NCBI RefSeq assembly: GCF_009687865.1
Contig: NZ_BLAE01000051.1
Location: forward strand, 24,527-88,526
Source of the DNA: Acrocarpospora macrocephala
GTDB taxonomy: Bacteria > Actinomycetota > Actinomycetes > Streptosporangiales > Streptosporangiaceae
Length of the DNA: 64,000 bases
Direction: 5' to 3'
Below are positions 33,473 to 42,452 of the stretch, in pieces. The notes beneath the pieces were generated by a model. That model worked only from the letters and a program-made list of their open reading frames with translations. It had not been told where the DNA came from and ran no database searches. Within the stretch, counting starts at the first letter, position 1; each line of letters starts with the position of its first letter. The position numbers and the translations under genes are program-made.

Positions 33473-34122
33473 CGCGGGCCCGCCTGGTCCAGCGCCGCTC
33501 TGGCCCGGCGGCGCAGTGCGGCCAGGTCGCCGCCGCTGGGGGCGTCGCCGAGCAGCGGCGAGCCGACGCCGACCGCGATGGCGCCGGCCGCCAGGTAGTC
33601 GCGGACGCTGTCGAGTCCCACGCCGCCGACCGGCACGAACGGCACGGCCGGGAACGGATCGCGGAGAGCGCGCAGATAGGGGACCCCTCCGCTGGAGGCG
33701 GGGAAGAGCTTGACGGCGGTGGCGCCCTGCGCGACCGCGGCGATGACCTCGGTGGGGGTCAGCGCCCCGGCGAGCACGGGCAGCCCGAGGCGGAGCGCCT
33801 CGGCCACCCCGTCCCCCAGACCGGGGGTGACGACGAACGTCGCGCCCGCGTCGCGCGCCGCGACGGCGTCCCGTGCGGTCAGCACGGTCCCGGCGCCGAG
33901 GCGCACGTCCGCGCCGAGGGCGGCGGCCGCCTTCCGGATGACCGTCAGCGCGCCGGCGCCGCTGAGCGAGACCTCCATCAGGGTCACGCCCTCGTCGGCG
34001 AGCACGTCGATGCTGCGCAGCGCCGCCGCCGGGTCGTCGCCGCGGACGATGGCCAGCAGCCGCCGGGCCCGCAGGAGGTCGAGCAGGGAAGTCGCGGGTT
34101 GTGGTCGCACGCCGGTCACCAT
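33469..34122 (-). CDS. KDPG/KDPGal aldolase family protein
   Basis: The protein has 217 aa from ATG 34122; GTG 34119, which overlaps the dgoD stop, is an alternative. The Schiff-base Lys K138 is in TAVKLFPA, E50 in MEVSLS, and GAGTVLT and FVPVGGV complete the class I aldolase barrel. It cleaves 2-keto-3-deoxy-6-phospho-sugar acid to pyruvate and glyceraldehyde 3-phosphate. Coupled genes: dehydratase upstream, kinase downstream. Confidence 0.9.
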   Translation of the reverse strand: MVTGVRPQPATSLLDLLRARRLLAIVRGDDPAAALRSIDVLADEGVTLMEVSLSGAGALTVIRKAAAALGADVRLGAGTVLTARDAVAARDAGATFVVTPGLGDGVAEALRLGLPVLAGALTPTEVIAAVAQGATAVKLFPASSGGVPYLRALRDPFPAVPFVPVGGVGLDSVRDYLAAGAIAVGVGSPLLGDAPSGGDLAALRRRARAALDQAGPR

Positions 34123-35261
34123 TCTGCGAAAGAGCTGTCGGGATAGCGCCAGACCGGGGATCGCCACGCGTGGCCCCGCCGGTCGGCTTCGCGCACCCTG
34201 GCCTCGTCGATCACCACGCCCAGCCCGGGGCCGGTCGGCCGGGGGAGCAGGCCGTCGGTGAAGGCGAAGACGGACGGGTCGACCAGGTAGTCCAGCAGTT
34301 CGTTGCCGTCGTGGTAGTGGATGCCGATGCTCTGCTCCTGGATGAGGAAGTTGGGGGTGGCGAACGCCACCTGGAGGCTGGCGGCCAGGGAGAGGGGTCC
34401 CAGCGGGCAGTGCGGGGCCAGCAGGGCGCCGTACACCTCGGCCTGGGCGGCGATGCGCCGGACCTCCGAGATGCCGCCGGCGTGGGACAGGTCCGGCTGG
34501 GCCACGGCGATGCCCGCCTGGAAGGCCGGCTGGAAGTCCCAGCGGGAGTAGAGGCGCTCGCCCAGGGCGATGGGGATGTTGGACGCCTCGACGAGGCTGC
34601 GCACCTGGGTCATGGACTCGGGCACGACCGGTTCCTCGACGAACATGGGGGTGAACGGTTCGAGCAGCGGCAGGAGCCGCCGGGCGTTGGGGTAGGACAC
34701 CCGGCCGTGGAAGTCGACCGCGACGTCCCGGCCCGGGCCGAGCACCTCGCGCGCCGCGGCGACGCGGTCGATGACCTCGTCGATCTCGCCCGGGCCCGCG
34801 ATGGGGGACATGCGGCCGCTGGCGTTCATCTTCACCGCGGTGAAGCCCGCCTCCACCTGGCGCTGGGCCTCCTCCTTGAGCCGGCCGGGTTCATCGCCGC
34901 CGATCCACGTGTACGCGCGGACGTGTTCCCGTACCGGACCGCCGAGCAGTTCGTGCACGGGGACGCCGCGCGCCTTGCCCGCGATGTCCCACAGGGCCTG
35001 GTCCAGGCCGGCGACGGCGCTGGCGAGCACCGGCCCGCCGCGGTAGAAGCTGCCCTTGGTCATGACCTGCCAGTGGTCCTCGATGCGCAGCGGGTCGGCG
35101 CCGACGAGCAGTTCGGCGATCTCGCCGACCGCCGCCCGGACCGAGTCGGCCCGCCCTTCGACGACCGGCTCGCCCCAGCCGACGTGTCCCTCATCGGTCT
35201 CGACCCGGCAGAACAGCCATCTGGGCGGGATCAGGAACGTCTCGACGCGCGTTATCTTCAC
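34116..35261 (-). CDS. dgoD: galactonate dehydratase-like enolase-superfamily protein
   Basis: The protein has 381 aa from GTG 35261 with GGGAGA ~5 nt upstream. All residues described for D-galactonate dehydratase are readable at matching positions: D183 and H185 (AVDFHGR), E209 (VEEP), E235 (ALGERL), H284 (APHCPLGP). The N-terminal capping domain is MKITRVETFLIPPRWLF. It dehydrates D-galactonate to 2-keto-3-deoxygalactonate. Another mandelate-racemase-group acid sugar is possible, but kinase and aldolase neighbours favour galactonate. Confidence 0.88.
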   Translation of the reverse strand: MKITRVETFLIPPRWLFCRVETDEGHVGWGEPVVEGRADSVRAAVGEIAELLVGADPLRIEDHWQVMTKGSFYRGGPVLASAVAGLDQALWDIAGKARGVPVHELLGGPVREHVRAYTWIGGDEPGRLKEEAQRQVEAGFTAVKMNASGRMSPIAGPGEIDEVIDRVAAAREVLGPGRDVAVDFHGRVSYPNARRLLPLLEPFTPMFVEEPVVPESMTQVRSLVEASNIPIALGERLYSRWDFQPAFQAGIAVAQPDLSHAGGISEVRRIAAQAEVYGALLAPHCPLGPLSLAASLQVAFATPNFLIQEQSIGIHYHDGNELLDYLVDPSVFAFTDGLLPRPTGPGLGVVIDEARVREADRRGHAWRSPVWRYPDSSFAEW

Positions 35262-35962
35262 AAGTCTCCCTGGAGGCGTGCGGCGCGGTCGACGTCGGCC
35301 ATGGCCTTGTCGAGCAGCGCGAGCGCACTGGTTCTGGCGGCTTCCTCGTCGCCTGCCCGGATGGCGTCGAGCAGGGCGCGGTGGCTCGGCACCGGATCGT
35401 CGGCGGTGACGACGTCGTGGACGATGCGGTCCCGTTCCGCGAGTACGGACTCCACGACGACCTCCATGCGGACCAGGAGCTCGTTGCCCGTCGCGGCCAG
35501 CACGGCACGGTGGAAACGCAGGTCGGCGGAGGCCGCCTCGGCGGGGGTCCGGGCCGCGGCCATGCCCGCCAGGGCCGCCTCGAGTTCGGCGAGGTCGGCC
35601 TCGGTGCGGCGGGCGGCGGCCAGCCCGGCGGCGGCCGGTTCGAACATCTGCCGCACCTCGGCGAGCTGCCGGAGCATCTGGGTGCCCCGGTTCTCGAACT
35701 CCCAGCTGATCACGTCGGGGTCGAGCAGGTTCCACTCGCTGCGCGGGCGCACCACCGTGCCCCGCTTCTGGCGTGAGTCGACCAGGCCCTTGCCGGCCAG
35801 CACCTTCAGCGCTTCGCGCACGACGGTGCGGGACACCTGCAGCTCGGCCTCCAGCTCGACCAGGTCGATCCGGCCGTTCTCGGCGATCTGCCCGGTGACG
35901 AGGCGGCGGCCGATGATCTCGACGACCTGGCCGTGGATGCCGCGCCCTCTGTAGGTGCTCAT
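35258..35962 (-). CDS. GntR-family (FadR/FCD) transcriptional regulator
   Basis: The protein has 234 aa from ATG 35962. It has an N-terminal winged helix (DLVELEAELQVSRTVVREALKVLAGKGLV) and an all-helical FCD ligand domain with metal-binding-type residues in DLRFHRAVLAATGN and SHRALLDAI. The stop overlaps the dgoD start. It resembles DgoR-type regulators of galactonate use and probably represses both the minus-strand operon and the divergent importer from the 36745-36881 region. Confidence 0.87.
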   Translation of the reverse strand: MSTYRGRGIHGQVVEIIGRRLVTGQIAENGRIDLVELEAELQVSRTVVREALKVLAGKGLVDSRQKRGTVVRPRSEWNLLDPDVISWEFENRGTQMLRQLAEVRQMFEPAAAGLAAARRTEADLAELEAALAGMAAARTPAEAASADLRFHRAVLAATGNELLVRMEVVVESVLAERDRIVHDVVTADDPVPSHRALLDAIRAGDEEAARTSALALLDKAMADVDRAARLQGDL

Positions 35963-35979
35963 GCTCTCCGGTAATCCCC

Positions 35980-36744
35980 TCAAGAGGAGTTCTTGGTCGC
36001 GCTCCAGCCGCCGTCGACGACCAGGGTGGTGGCGGTGATGAAGGACGCGTCGTCCGACAGGAGGAAGCCGATCGCCGCGGCGACCTCGGCGGGCTCGCCG
36101 AACCGCTTGGCGATCGTGGCCTCGGCGCTCAGGCGCCGGTCCGCTTCGGCCACGCGGTCCCACGCGGGGGACATGATCGGCCCGGGCAGCACGGTGTTGA
36201 CGCGCACCTCGGGGCCGTAGTCCACCGCGAGCTGCCGGCCCAGAGCCACCAGCGCCGCCTTGGTCGCGGCGTACGCCGGATGGCCGGGCAGGCCGACGAG
36301 GGCGTGCACCGACGAGACCAGGACGACCGCTCCTGACGTCGCCCTCAGATCCTCGTGTAGCGTGCGAAAGGCCAGGTAGGAGGCGGTGAGGTTCACTTCC
36401 AGCTGCCGGTTCCAGGAGGCCGCGCCGAGGTCGTGCACGGGTCGGACGTCCACGACGTAGGCGTTGCTGACGAGGTGCCGGACCGGGCCGAACTCCCGGT
36501 GGGCGACGCGACGGAGCTCCCCCCACGCGCTCTCGTCGCTGACGTCCATGCGTACGAATCTTGCCGTGCCGCCCGCCTCGGCGACAGCCGCGGCGACGTC
36601 CTCCCCGGCCGGGGAGAGGTCGCACACGAGGACGGGCATGCCCGTCGCGCCCAGGTGCTTCGCGGTGGCGGCGCCGATGCCGGACGCGGCGCCGGTCACG
36701 ACCGCGCAGCAGCCGGCACCCGAGAGGTGTCCGGGGAGGTTCAC
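35980..36744 (-). CDS. SDR family oxidoreductase (probable sugar 1-dehydrogenase)
   Basis: The protein has 254 aa from GTG 36744. It has VVTGAASGIGAATAKHLG, VLVCDLSPAG (Asp for NAD), VSNAYVVDV, VSSVHALVG (Ser), YAATKAAL (Tyr/Lys) and LVVDGGWSATK. The NNAG motif reads VSNAY. First gene of the sugar-acid operon, so it may oxidise an aldose to the lactone that feeds galactonate dehydratase (De Ley-Doudoroff logic). This is an inference; the zinc dehydrogenase at 40447 is an alternative for the same step. Confidence 0.85.
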   Translation of the reverse strand: MNLPGHLSGAGCCAVVTGAASGIGAATAKHLGATGMPVLVCDLSPAGEDVAAAVAEAGGTARFVRMDVSDESAWGELRRVAHREFGPVRHLVSNAYVVDVRPVHDLGAASWNRQLEVNLTASYLAFRTLHEDLRATSGAVVLVSSVHALVGLPGHPAYAATKAALVALGRQLAVDYGPEVRVNTVLPGPIMSPAWDRVAEADRRLSAEATIAKRFGEPAEVAAAIGFLLSDDASFITATTLVVDGGWSATKNSS

Positions 36745-36881
36745 ACCGTCACTCTACGATAAGTGCTTTTTTATGACAATTTATTGACAGGCGCGTTACG
36801 CCCGCTTCATCATCTGGACATGGCGCAGGGCGCCCCACCCGGTGGCATCGCCAACCGGAGACAGATCATGGGAGGCCATTC
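36745..36881. promoter_or_regulatory. divergent promoter region of the sugar-acid cluster
   Basis: This 137-nt gap contains an unusually AT-rich stretch at ~36760-36789 with direct repeats TGACA-ATTTAT-TGACA (36774-36778 and 36785-36789). TTGACA at 36784-36789 is a plausible -35 for the rightward importer, though no good -10 is seen. It is the natural site for the GntR/FCD regulator. Confidence 0.5.
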
Positions 36882-37895
36882 GTGGCATCAGTTCGACTTA
36901 CGGTGATGCGCGGCATCGCCTTGCTGGCCGGCGGCGCCGTACTCGCCGCGTGCGGCCAGTCCGCCGGGTCCGGCGACGCCTCGGGCGAGAAGGCGCAACT
37001 GCGCGTTGGGGCGATCTACCTCGACTCGCAGGGCTTCTACGCCGGCGTGAAGAAGGGCATCGAGACCACCGCCGCCAAGGACGCGAACCTCAAGCTGCTG
37101 GGCAACAACGCGCAGGGTGACGCGGCCAAGGAGTCCTCGTTCATGTCGACCCTGGTCGCCTCCAAGGTGGACGCGATCATCACCTCGGCCGTCTCCGCCA
37201 CCGCGTCCACCCCGGCGATCGCGGCGGCCAGCAAGGCCGGGATCCCGGTCGTCTGTTACAACACCTGCATCAACGACGCGGACGCCAGGAAGTACGTGTG
37301 GGGCTACGTCCTGTCCGATCCGTACGTCTTCGGCAAGAAGCTGGGCGAGCAGGCCGGCAAGTACTTCACCTCCCAGCAAATCGACAAACCGAAGATCGCG
37401 GTGCTGAACTGCGACTTCGTGGAGGTCTGCAAGGAGCGCAAGCGCGGCTTCAAGGACGGCCTGGCCGCCGCCGTACCGGGTGCCCAGTACGTGGCCGACC
37501 AGGAGGGCGCGGTCGTCGACAAGGCCACCCCGGTCGCCGAGAACATCATCACCGCGAACCCGGAGCTGGACGCGTTCTACGCGGTCGCGGGCGGCGGTAC
37601 CCTGGCCGGAATCAAGGCCGTCACCACCCGCGCCCGCATCGGCAAGACCGTCGTCTTCGGCAGCGACATGACCGTGGACATCGCCAAAGCCCTCGTCGAC
37701 GGCAGCATTCTCAAGGCGGAGATCGACGTCCCCGCCCAGACGGTGGGCAAGCTGGCCTACGAGGCCGCCCGCAAGGCGACCGGCGGCGCCAAGAACGACA
37801 CGTTCATCATCCCGGTGGAGCCGATCCTCTACACGGCCGACGACAAGGCCACCAGCGAGAAGTGGCTGACCGAGCACAGCGACGGGATCCCGTAA
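36882..37895 (+). CDS. sugar ABC transporter substrate-binding lipoprotein (RbsB-like)
   Basis: The protein has 337 aa from GTG 36882, chosen for GGAGG 6 nt upstream. Signal sequence with lipobox L-A-A-C (VLAACGQ). The periplasmic-binding type-1 fold shows RVGAIYLDSQGFYAGVKKGIE, VDAIITSAVSATASTPAIAAASKAGIPVVCYNT and TVVFGSDMTVDIAKALVDG. It delivers a sugar to the two-domain ATPase and permease that follow. Cluster context points to galactose or a related aldose. Confidence 0.9.
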   Translation: MASVRLTVMRGIALLAGGAVLAACGQSAGSGDASGEKAQLRVGAIYLDSQGFYAGVKKGIETTAAKDANLKLLGNNAQGDAAKESSFMSTLVASKVDAIITSAVSATASTPAIAAASKAGIPVVCYNTCINDADARKYVWGYVLSDPYVFGKKLGEQAGKYFTSQQIDKPKIAVLNCDFVEVCKERKRGFKDGLAAAVPGAQYVADQEGAVVDKATPVAENIITANPELDAFYAVAGGGTLAGIKAVTTRARIGKTVVFGSDMTVDIAKALVDGSILKAEIDVPAQTVGKLAYEAARKATGGAKNDTFIIPVEPILYTADDKATSEKWLTEHSDGIP

Positions 37896-37937
37896 ACCGT
37901 CTCCGTCCCTGTCCCGATCGCTCCCAGGAAGGCTCCC

Positions 37938-39431
37938 ATGTCGAACACCGACGTCGTCGCGGAGGTGCGCGCCGGCACCAAGCGTTACCCCGGTGTCACC
38001 GCTCTCAGTGACGTCGACTTCACGGTGCGACGCGGCGAGGTCCGCGCGCTGCTGGGCAAGAACGGCGCCGGCAAGTCCACCCTGATCAAGGTCCTCTCCG
38101 GCGCCGAGCACCTCGACTCCGGCGAGGCGTTCGTCCGGGGGAGGCCGCTGGCGGGCCTCGGGACGCGGGACGTGGCCGGCCTGGGGGTCGCGACCGTCTA
38201 CCAGGAACTGAGCCTGGTGCCGGACATGACCGTCGCGGAGAACCTGTTCCTGGGGGCCTGGCCCCGGTCCCGCGGCGCGATCGACCTGCGCCGGATGCGC
38301 GCCGAGGCGAGGGAGGCGATGGCACGCATCGGCGTCCACCTCGACGTCGACAGCCCCGTCGACTCCCTCGGCTCCGCCGGCCAGCAACTCGTGGAGATCG
38401 CCCGCGCCGTCGGCCAGCGGCCCGCCCTGCTCATCCTCGACGAGCCGACCAGCTCCCTCGCCGCCGCCGAGGTCCGGCAGGTGATCGACGCGGTACGGCA
38501 CGTCGCGGAGCAGGGGGTCGCGGTCATCTACGTCAGCCACCGGATGGACGAGATCCGGCAGGTGGCCGACACCGCCACGGTCGTCCGCGACGGCAGGATC
38601 GTGGAGACGTTGCCGGTGGGCACCGCCTCCACCCAGGAAATCGTCACGATGATGCTCGGCACGGCGCCCGACGCCCTGGCGCCAAGGGCCAGACGTCCCA
38701 GCGCGGAGCGGCCGGTGCTGTCCGCGCGCGGCCTGGTCAGCGAGAAGCTGCACGGCCTTGACCTCGACGTCCGCCCCGGGGAGATCCTCGGCATCGCCGG
38801 GGTGCTCGGCTCCGGCCGTACCGAGGCGCTGCGCGCGCTGGTGGGCCTGGACCGCCCGGACGCCGGTGAGATCCGCCTTCGCGGCGAGGCAGTACGGCCG
38901 GGCGCGTTCGCCGCCATGCTCCGCAGGGGCCTGGGCATCACGCCGGAGAACCGGCGGCGCCAGGGGATCGTGCCGCTGCTGGGGGTCGATGAGAACATCG
39001 TCATCAGCGACCTGCGGCGGGTGAGCCGCTCCGGCGTGCTGGACCGTCGCGCCGTACGGCGGGCCGCCCAGACGCTCATCGACCGCCTGGCGATCAAGAC
39101 GGCCCGGCCCGGCACGCCGATCGGCACGCTCAGCGGCGGCAACCAGCAGAAGGCCGTCCTCGCCCGGTGGCTGCACGCGGGCAGCGACGTCCTGCTGCTC
39201 GACGAGCCCACCCGCGGCGTTGACGTGGAGGCCAAACGCCAGATCTACCACCAGATGCGCGAGCTGGCGGACGACGGGCGCGCGGTCGTCTTCGTCTCCA
39301 GCGAGGTGGAGGAACTGGCCGACATCTGTGACCGCATCGTCGTCCTGCGCGGCGGACGCGCCGTGGCCGAGCTCAGCGGTGACGAGATCGAGCTCAACCG
39401 CGTCCTGGCCCTGGCGATCGCTGAGGAATGA
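37938..39431 (+). CDS. sugar ABC transporter ATP-binding protein, two ABC domains (RbsA/MglA-like)
   Basis: The protein has 497 aa from ATG 37938 with AGGAAGG upstream. The N-terminal ABC domain has GKNGAGKST and LLILDEPTSSL. The C-terminal domain is degenerate at Walker A (GVLGSGRTEALRALVG) but keeps signature LSGGNQQKAVLARWL and LLLDEPTRGVDV. That asymmetry is normal for RbsA-type proteins. It energises import with the RbsB-like and RbsC-like partners. Confidence 0.92.
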   Translation: MSNTDVVAEVRAGTKRYPGVTALSDVDFTVRRGEVRALLGKNGAGKSTLIKVLSGAEHLDSGEAFVRGRPLAGLGTRDVAGLGVATVYQELSLVPDMTVAENLFLGAWPRSRGAIDLRRMRAEAREAMARIGVHLDVDSPVDSLGSAGQQLVEIARAVGQRPALLILDEPTSSLAAAEVRQVIDAVRHVAEQGVAVIYVSHRMDEIRQVADTATVVRDGRIVETLPVGTASTQEIVTMMLGTAPDALAPRARRPSAERPVLSARGLVSEKLHGLDLDVRPGEILGIAGVLGSGRTEALRALVGLDRPDAGEIRLRGEAVRPGAFAAMLRRGLGITPENRRRQGIVPLLGVDENIVISDLRRVSRSGVLDRRAVRRAAQTLIDRLAIKTARPGTPIGTLSGGNQQKAVLARWLHAGSDVLLLDEPTRGVDVEAKRQIYHQMRELADDGRAVVFVSSEVEELADICDRIVVLRGGRAVAELSGDEIELNRVLALAIAEE

Positions 39432-40450
39432 GAGAGAACATGAGCACGACCACGCCCACGGGCCCGCCCGTGGCCAGCACGCCCGCCCGCGCCGGGGGCC
39501 GGCTGGGACGCAACACCCAACGGCTCAACGAGATCGGGCTCATCGGGGCCATCGTGGTGCTCTTCGTGGTGCTGGCCGCCACGGCGCCGGGCTTCCTGAC
39601 CGTGACGAACCAGCTGGCCATCCTGCGCGACGCCGCGACGGTCGGCGTCGTGGCGTGGGCGATGACCCTCGTCATCGTGGCCGGCGAGATCGACATCAGC
39701 ATCGGCCCGGCCGTGGCGTTCTCCTCGGTCCTGCTGGCCAAGGCCTCCGGGGAGTGGCAGGTTCCGTTCGCCCTCGCGGTCCTGCTCTGCCTCGCCGTGG
39801 GCCTGCTCCTCGGGGCCGGCGCCGGCTTCCTGCGGGCGCGCTGGGGCATCCCGTCCTTCGTGGCGACCCTCGGCCTGTGGAGCGGCCTGCGCGGGCTGGC
39901 GCAGTACATGACCGACGGGCTGCCGGTTCCGCTGGAGCCCAACGGGTTCCTGGACGTGCTGGCCGGCAGCATCGCCGGGATCCCCACCCCCGCCATCATC
40001 ATGGCGGTCCTGTTCGGCGTGTTCCTTTTCGTGGCGAACCGTACGGCCTACGGCCGCTCGGTCTTCGCCGTCGGCGGCAACGCGGAGGCCGCCCGCCTGG
40101 CGGGGATCTCCGTCGCCCGGATCCGGGTGATCCTGTTCGCCACCACTGGACTGCTCGCCGCGGTGAGCGGTCTGCTGCTGGCCGCGCGCCTGGGGTCCGG
40201 CAACGGCGGGGCGTCGGTCGGCCTCGAGTTCGACGTGATCGCCGCGGTGGTGATCGGCGGCACCTCCCTCGCCGGCGGCAAGGGGTCCCTGCTCGGCACC
40301 CTGCTGGGCGTCGCCTTCATCACCTTCATCGGCAACGGCCTCGTACTCCTCGGAGTCAACGCCTTCTTCCAGGACGTGGTCCGCGGCGTCATCATCGTCG
40401 GCGCCGTACTGATCAACGTGCTGCTCTCCCACCGAAAGGGAGCCCCATGA
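39428..40450 (+). CDS. sugar ABC transporter permease (RbsC-like)
   Basis: The protein has 340 aa from ATG 39428, overlapping the ATPase stop (ATGA); ATG 39440 is an alternative. About ten hydrophobic segments. AGEIDISIGPAVAFSSVLLAK and the C-terminal VVIGGTSLAGGKGSLLGTLLGV are RbsC/BPD_transp_2 signatures. An ATGA overlap couples it to the dehydrogenase gene that follows. Confidence 0.92.
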   Translation: MRENMSTTTPTGPPVASTPARAGGRLGRNTQRLNEIGLIGAIVVLFVVLAATAPGFLTVTNQLAILRDAATVGVVAWAMTLVIVAGEIDISIGPAVAFSSVLLAKASGEWQVPFALAVLLCLAVGLLLGAGAGFLRARWGIPSFVATLGLWSGLRGLAQYMTDGLPVPLEPNGFLDVLAGSIAGIPTPAIIMAVLFGVFLFVANRTAYGRSVFAVGGNAEAARLAGISVARIRVILFATTGLLAAVSGLLLAARLGSGNGGASVGLEFDVIAAVVIGGTSLAGGKGSLLGTLLGVAFITFIGNGLVLLGVNAFFQDVVRGVIIVGAVLINVLLSHRKGAP

Positions 40451-41502
40451 CCACCATGCACGGCGTCTTCCTGCCCGGCGACTTCACCGCCGTCCTGCGC
40501 GAGGTGGAGGTGCCCACGCCCGGCCCGGGCCAGCTGCTCGTGCGGGTCGGCGCGTCCGGCATCTGCGGCAGCGACCTCTCCTATATCTATCGGGGCCACA
40601 AGACCCACGCCGGGCAGGAGGGCGCCGCGTACAAGGGGGTCGTCGCCGGGCACGAGCCCAGCGGGCAGGTCGTCGAGGCGGGGCCGGGTTGCCGGCGTTT
40701 CGGGGTCGGCGACCGGGTCATCGTGTACCACATCGCCGGCTGCGGCCGGTGCTCGAACTGCCGGCGCGGATACATGATCAGCTGCAGCGACCCGGATCGC
40801 AGGTCCGCGTACGGCTGGCAGCGCGACGGCGGGCACGCCGAGTACATCCTGGTCGAGGAGAGCACGGCCGTGCCCCTGCCGGACGAACTGTCCTACGTGG
40901 ACGGCGCCCTGATCGCGTGCGGGTTCGGCACCGCGTACGAGGGGCTGCTGCGCACCGGGGCCGGCGGCCGCGACGACCTGCTCGTGGTCGGCCTCGGGCC
41001 GGTCGGGCTGGCGGCGGCCATGATCGCCCGGGGCCTGGGGGCGGCCCGGGTGCTCGGCGTCGAGCGCTCGCCCGAGCGTGCCGCGCACGCCCGATCCCTC
41101 GGACTGTTCGACGAGGTCCTGATCGCCGGCGACGAGGTCGCCGAAGCCGTGGACGAGGCGACAGCGGGCCGCGGCTGCTCGGTGACCATGGACTGCTCCG
41201 GCTCGGCGGCCGGCCGCGCCGTCGCGATCCGGGGCGCGGCGGAGTGGGGCCGGGTCTCCCTGATGGGGGAGGGCGGCCGGCTCGAGACGGAGGTCTCCGA
41301 CCTGCTGCTGCACCGCCAGCTCACCCTGTACGCCTCCTGGGTCACCTCGCTGCAGTCCATGGAGGAGCTCGCCCATCGTCTGGTTCGCTGGGGCGCGAGC
41401 CCGGAGCGGCTGGTGACCGACGTCCTGCCGCTGGAGAAGGCCGACGAGGCGTACCGGCTGGCCGACTCCGGGCGGACCGGCAAGGTCTGCCTGGTCCCCT
41501 GA
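40447..41502 (+). CDS. zinc-dependent medium-chain alcohol/sugar dehydrogenase
   Basis: The protein has 351 aa from ATG 40447. Catalytic zinc ligands are Cys in GICGSD and His-Glu in AGHEP. Structural zinc cysteines lie in AGCGRCSNCRRGYMISC. The nucleotide motif is VVGLGPVGLAAAMIA. It is close in style to sorbitol/threonine-type dehydrogenases. It may oxidise the imported sugar or a sugar alcohol; it shares the importer operon rather than the dgo operon. Confidence 0.88.
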   Translation: MTTMHGVFLPGDFTAVLREVEVPTPGPGQLLVRVGASGICGSDLSYIYRGHKTHAGQEGAAYKGVVAGHEPSGQVVEAGPGCRRFGVGDRVIVYHIAGCGRCSNCRRGYMISCSDPDRRSAYGWQRDGGHAEYILVEESTAVPLPDELSYVDGALIACGFGTAYEGLLRTGAGGRDDLLVVGLGPVGLAAAMIARGLGAARVLGVERSPERAAHARSLGLFDEVLIAGDEVAEAVDEATAGRGCSVTMDCSGSAAGRAVAIRGAAEWGRVSLMGEGGRLETEVSDLLLHRQLTLYASWVTSLQSMEELAHRLVRWGASPERLVTDVLPLEKADEAYRLADSGRTGKVCLVP

Positions 41503-42452
41503 TGGCGAACCAGGACACCGAGCCGCTGGTCCGCCTCACCGGCCCGTGGGGGGAGGCGGTCTTCCTGCCGGGACGCGGCGGGCGGATGATCTCCCTGCGC
41601 GCCGCGGGCCGGGAGTGGCTGTGGCGCAACCCCGACCTGCTCGACAAGTGGTTCGCGCTCACCCCCGCCGCGCGGCGGCTGCCGGCCCCGACCGGTTTCG
41701 GCAGCTGGGCGAACTGGGGCGGGGACAAGACGTGGCCCGCCCCCCAGGGCTGGTCGTCGGCCCAGGAGTGGGCGGGGCCGCCCGACCCGGTGCTGGACGC
41801 CGGCGCCTACACCGTGCTGGAGCAGGACGATCAGCGGGTACGGATGCGCAGCGCCGACGATCCCCGCACCGGGCTGGCCATCACCCGCACCATCACCTCG
41901 GCCGGCTCCACCCTCGTGGTCGACAGCGAACTGGAGAACGTCACCGATCACCCGGTGCGGTGGGCGGCCTGGACGGTGACACAGTTCGAGACGGAGTCGT
42001 TCCAGGAACATGACGATCACCGGTCCGGGCTCTGGATCGGGCTGACCGAGCGGCACCGGGCGCCGGTGACGTTGTTCGCCCCCGACGGCGCGCCGACCCT
42101 GGAACGGGTCTCTCCCTCCGCCGGCCGGGTGCCGGTGCGCGACGTGGTCGGGAAGATCGGCATCGGCGGCACGGCCGGCTGGCTGGCCCTGGTGGCCCCC
42201 GGCGGGGCCACCCTGACCCAGCGCTTCGACGTGCGGCCCGGCGCCCCCTACCCCGACGCGGGCTCCGAGATCGCCGTGTGGATGCAGTACCCGAAGGAGG
42301 AGGACCTGGAGGGGTTGGAGGGCCTGCGGCCAACCGCCCGGCTGGTCGAGGCCGAGACCATGTCGCCCTTGACCCGCCTCGCCCCCGGCGAGGTGCTGCA
42401 CCACCGAGTGACGTGGTCGGTCATGCGCCAGTGGCCAGGGCGATGCCGGTGA
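41502..42452 (+). CDS. galactose-mutarotase-fold protein (aldose-1-epimerase-like)
   Basis: The protein has 316 aa from ATG 41502, sharing one base with the previous stop (TGATG). Beta-rich sequence with the mutarotase-like start VFLPGRGGRMISLRAAGREWLW, then WGGDKTWPAPQGW and central strands SSELENVTDHPVRWAAWTV-like. Canonical catalytic His/Glu residues are not obvious, so it may be a DUF4380-type relative rather than a true epimerase. The 3' end overlaps the convergent iron-ATPase gene by 32 nt. Confidence 0.7.
   Translation: MANQDTEPLVRLTGPWGEAVFLPGRGGRMISLRAAGREWLWRNPDLLDKWFALTPAARRLPAPTGFGSWANWGGDKTWPAPQGWSSAQEWAGPPDPVLDAGAYTVLEQDDQRVRMRSADDPRTGLAITRTITSAGSTLVVDSELENVTDHPVRWAAWTVTQFETESFQEHDDHRSGLWIGLTERHRAPVTLFAPDGAPTLERVSPSAGRVPVRDVVGKIGIGGTAGWLALVAPGGATLTQRFDVRPGAPYPDAGSEIAVWMQYPKEEDLEGLEGLRPTARLVEAETMSPLTRLAPGEVLHHRVTWSVMRQWPGRCR

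Noticed and set aside
38757..38826. Degenerate Walker A of the second ABC domain as a sign of gene decay
   Set aside because: Asymmetric second domains are normal in RbsA/MglA-type ATPases.
36888..39251. Minus-strand frame of 787 codons across the sugar importer genes
   Set aside because: Composition is typical of a high-GC antisense frame (Asp/Gly/Val/Arg), with no domain; the plus strand encodes clear RbsB- and RbsA-like proteins.
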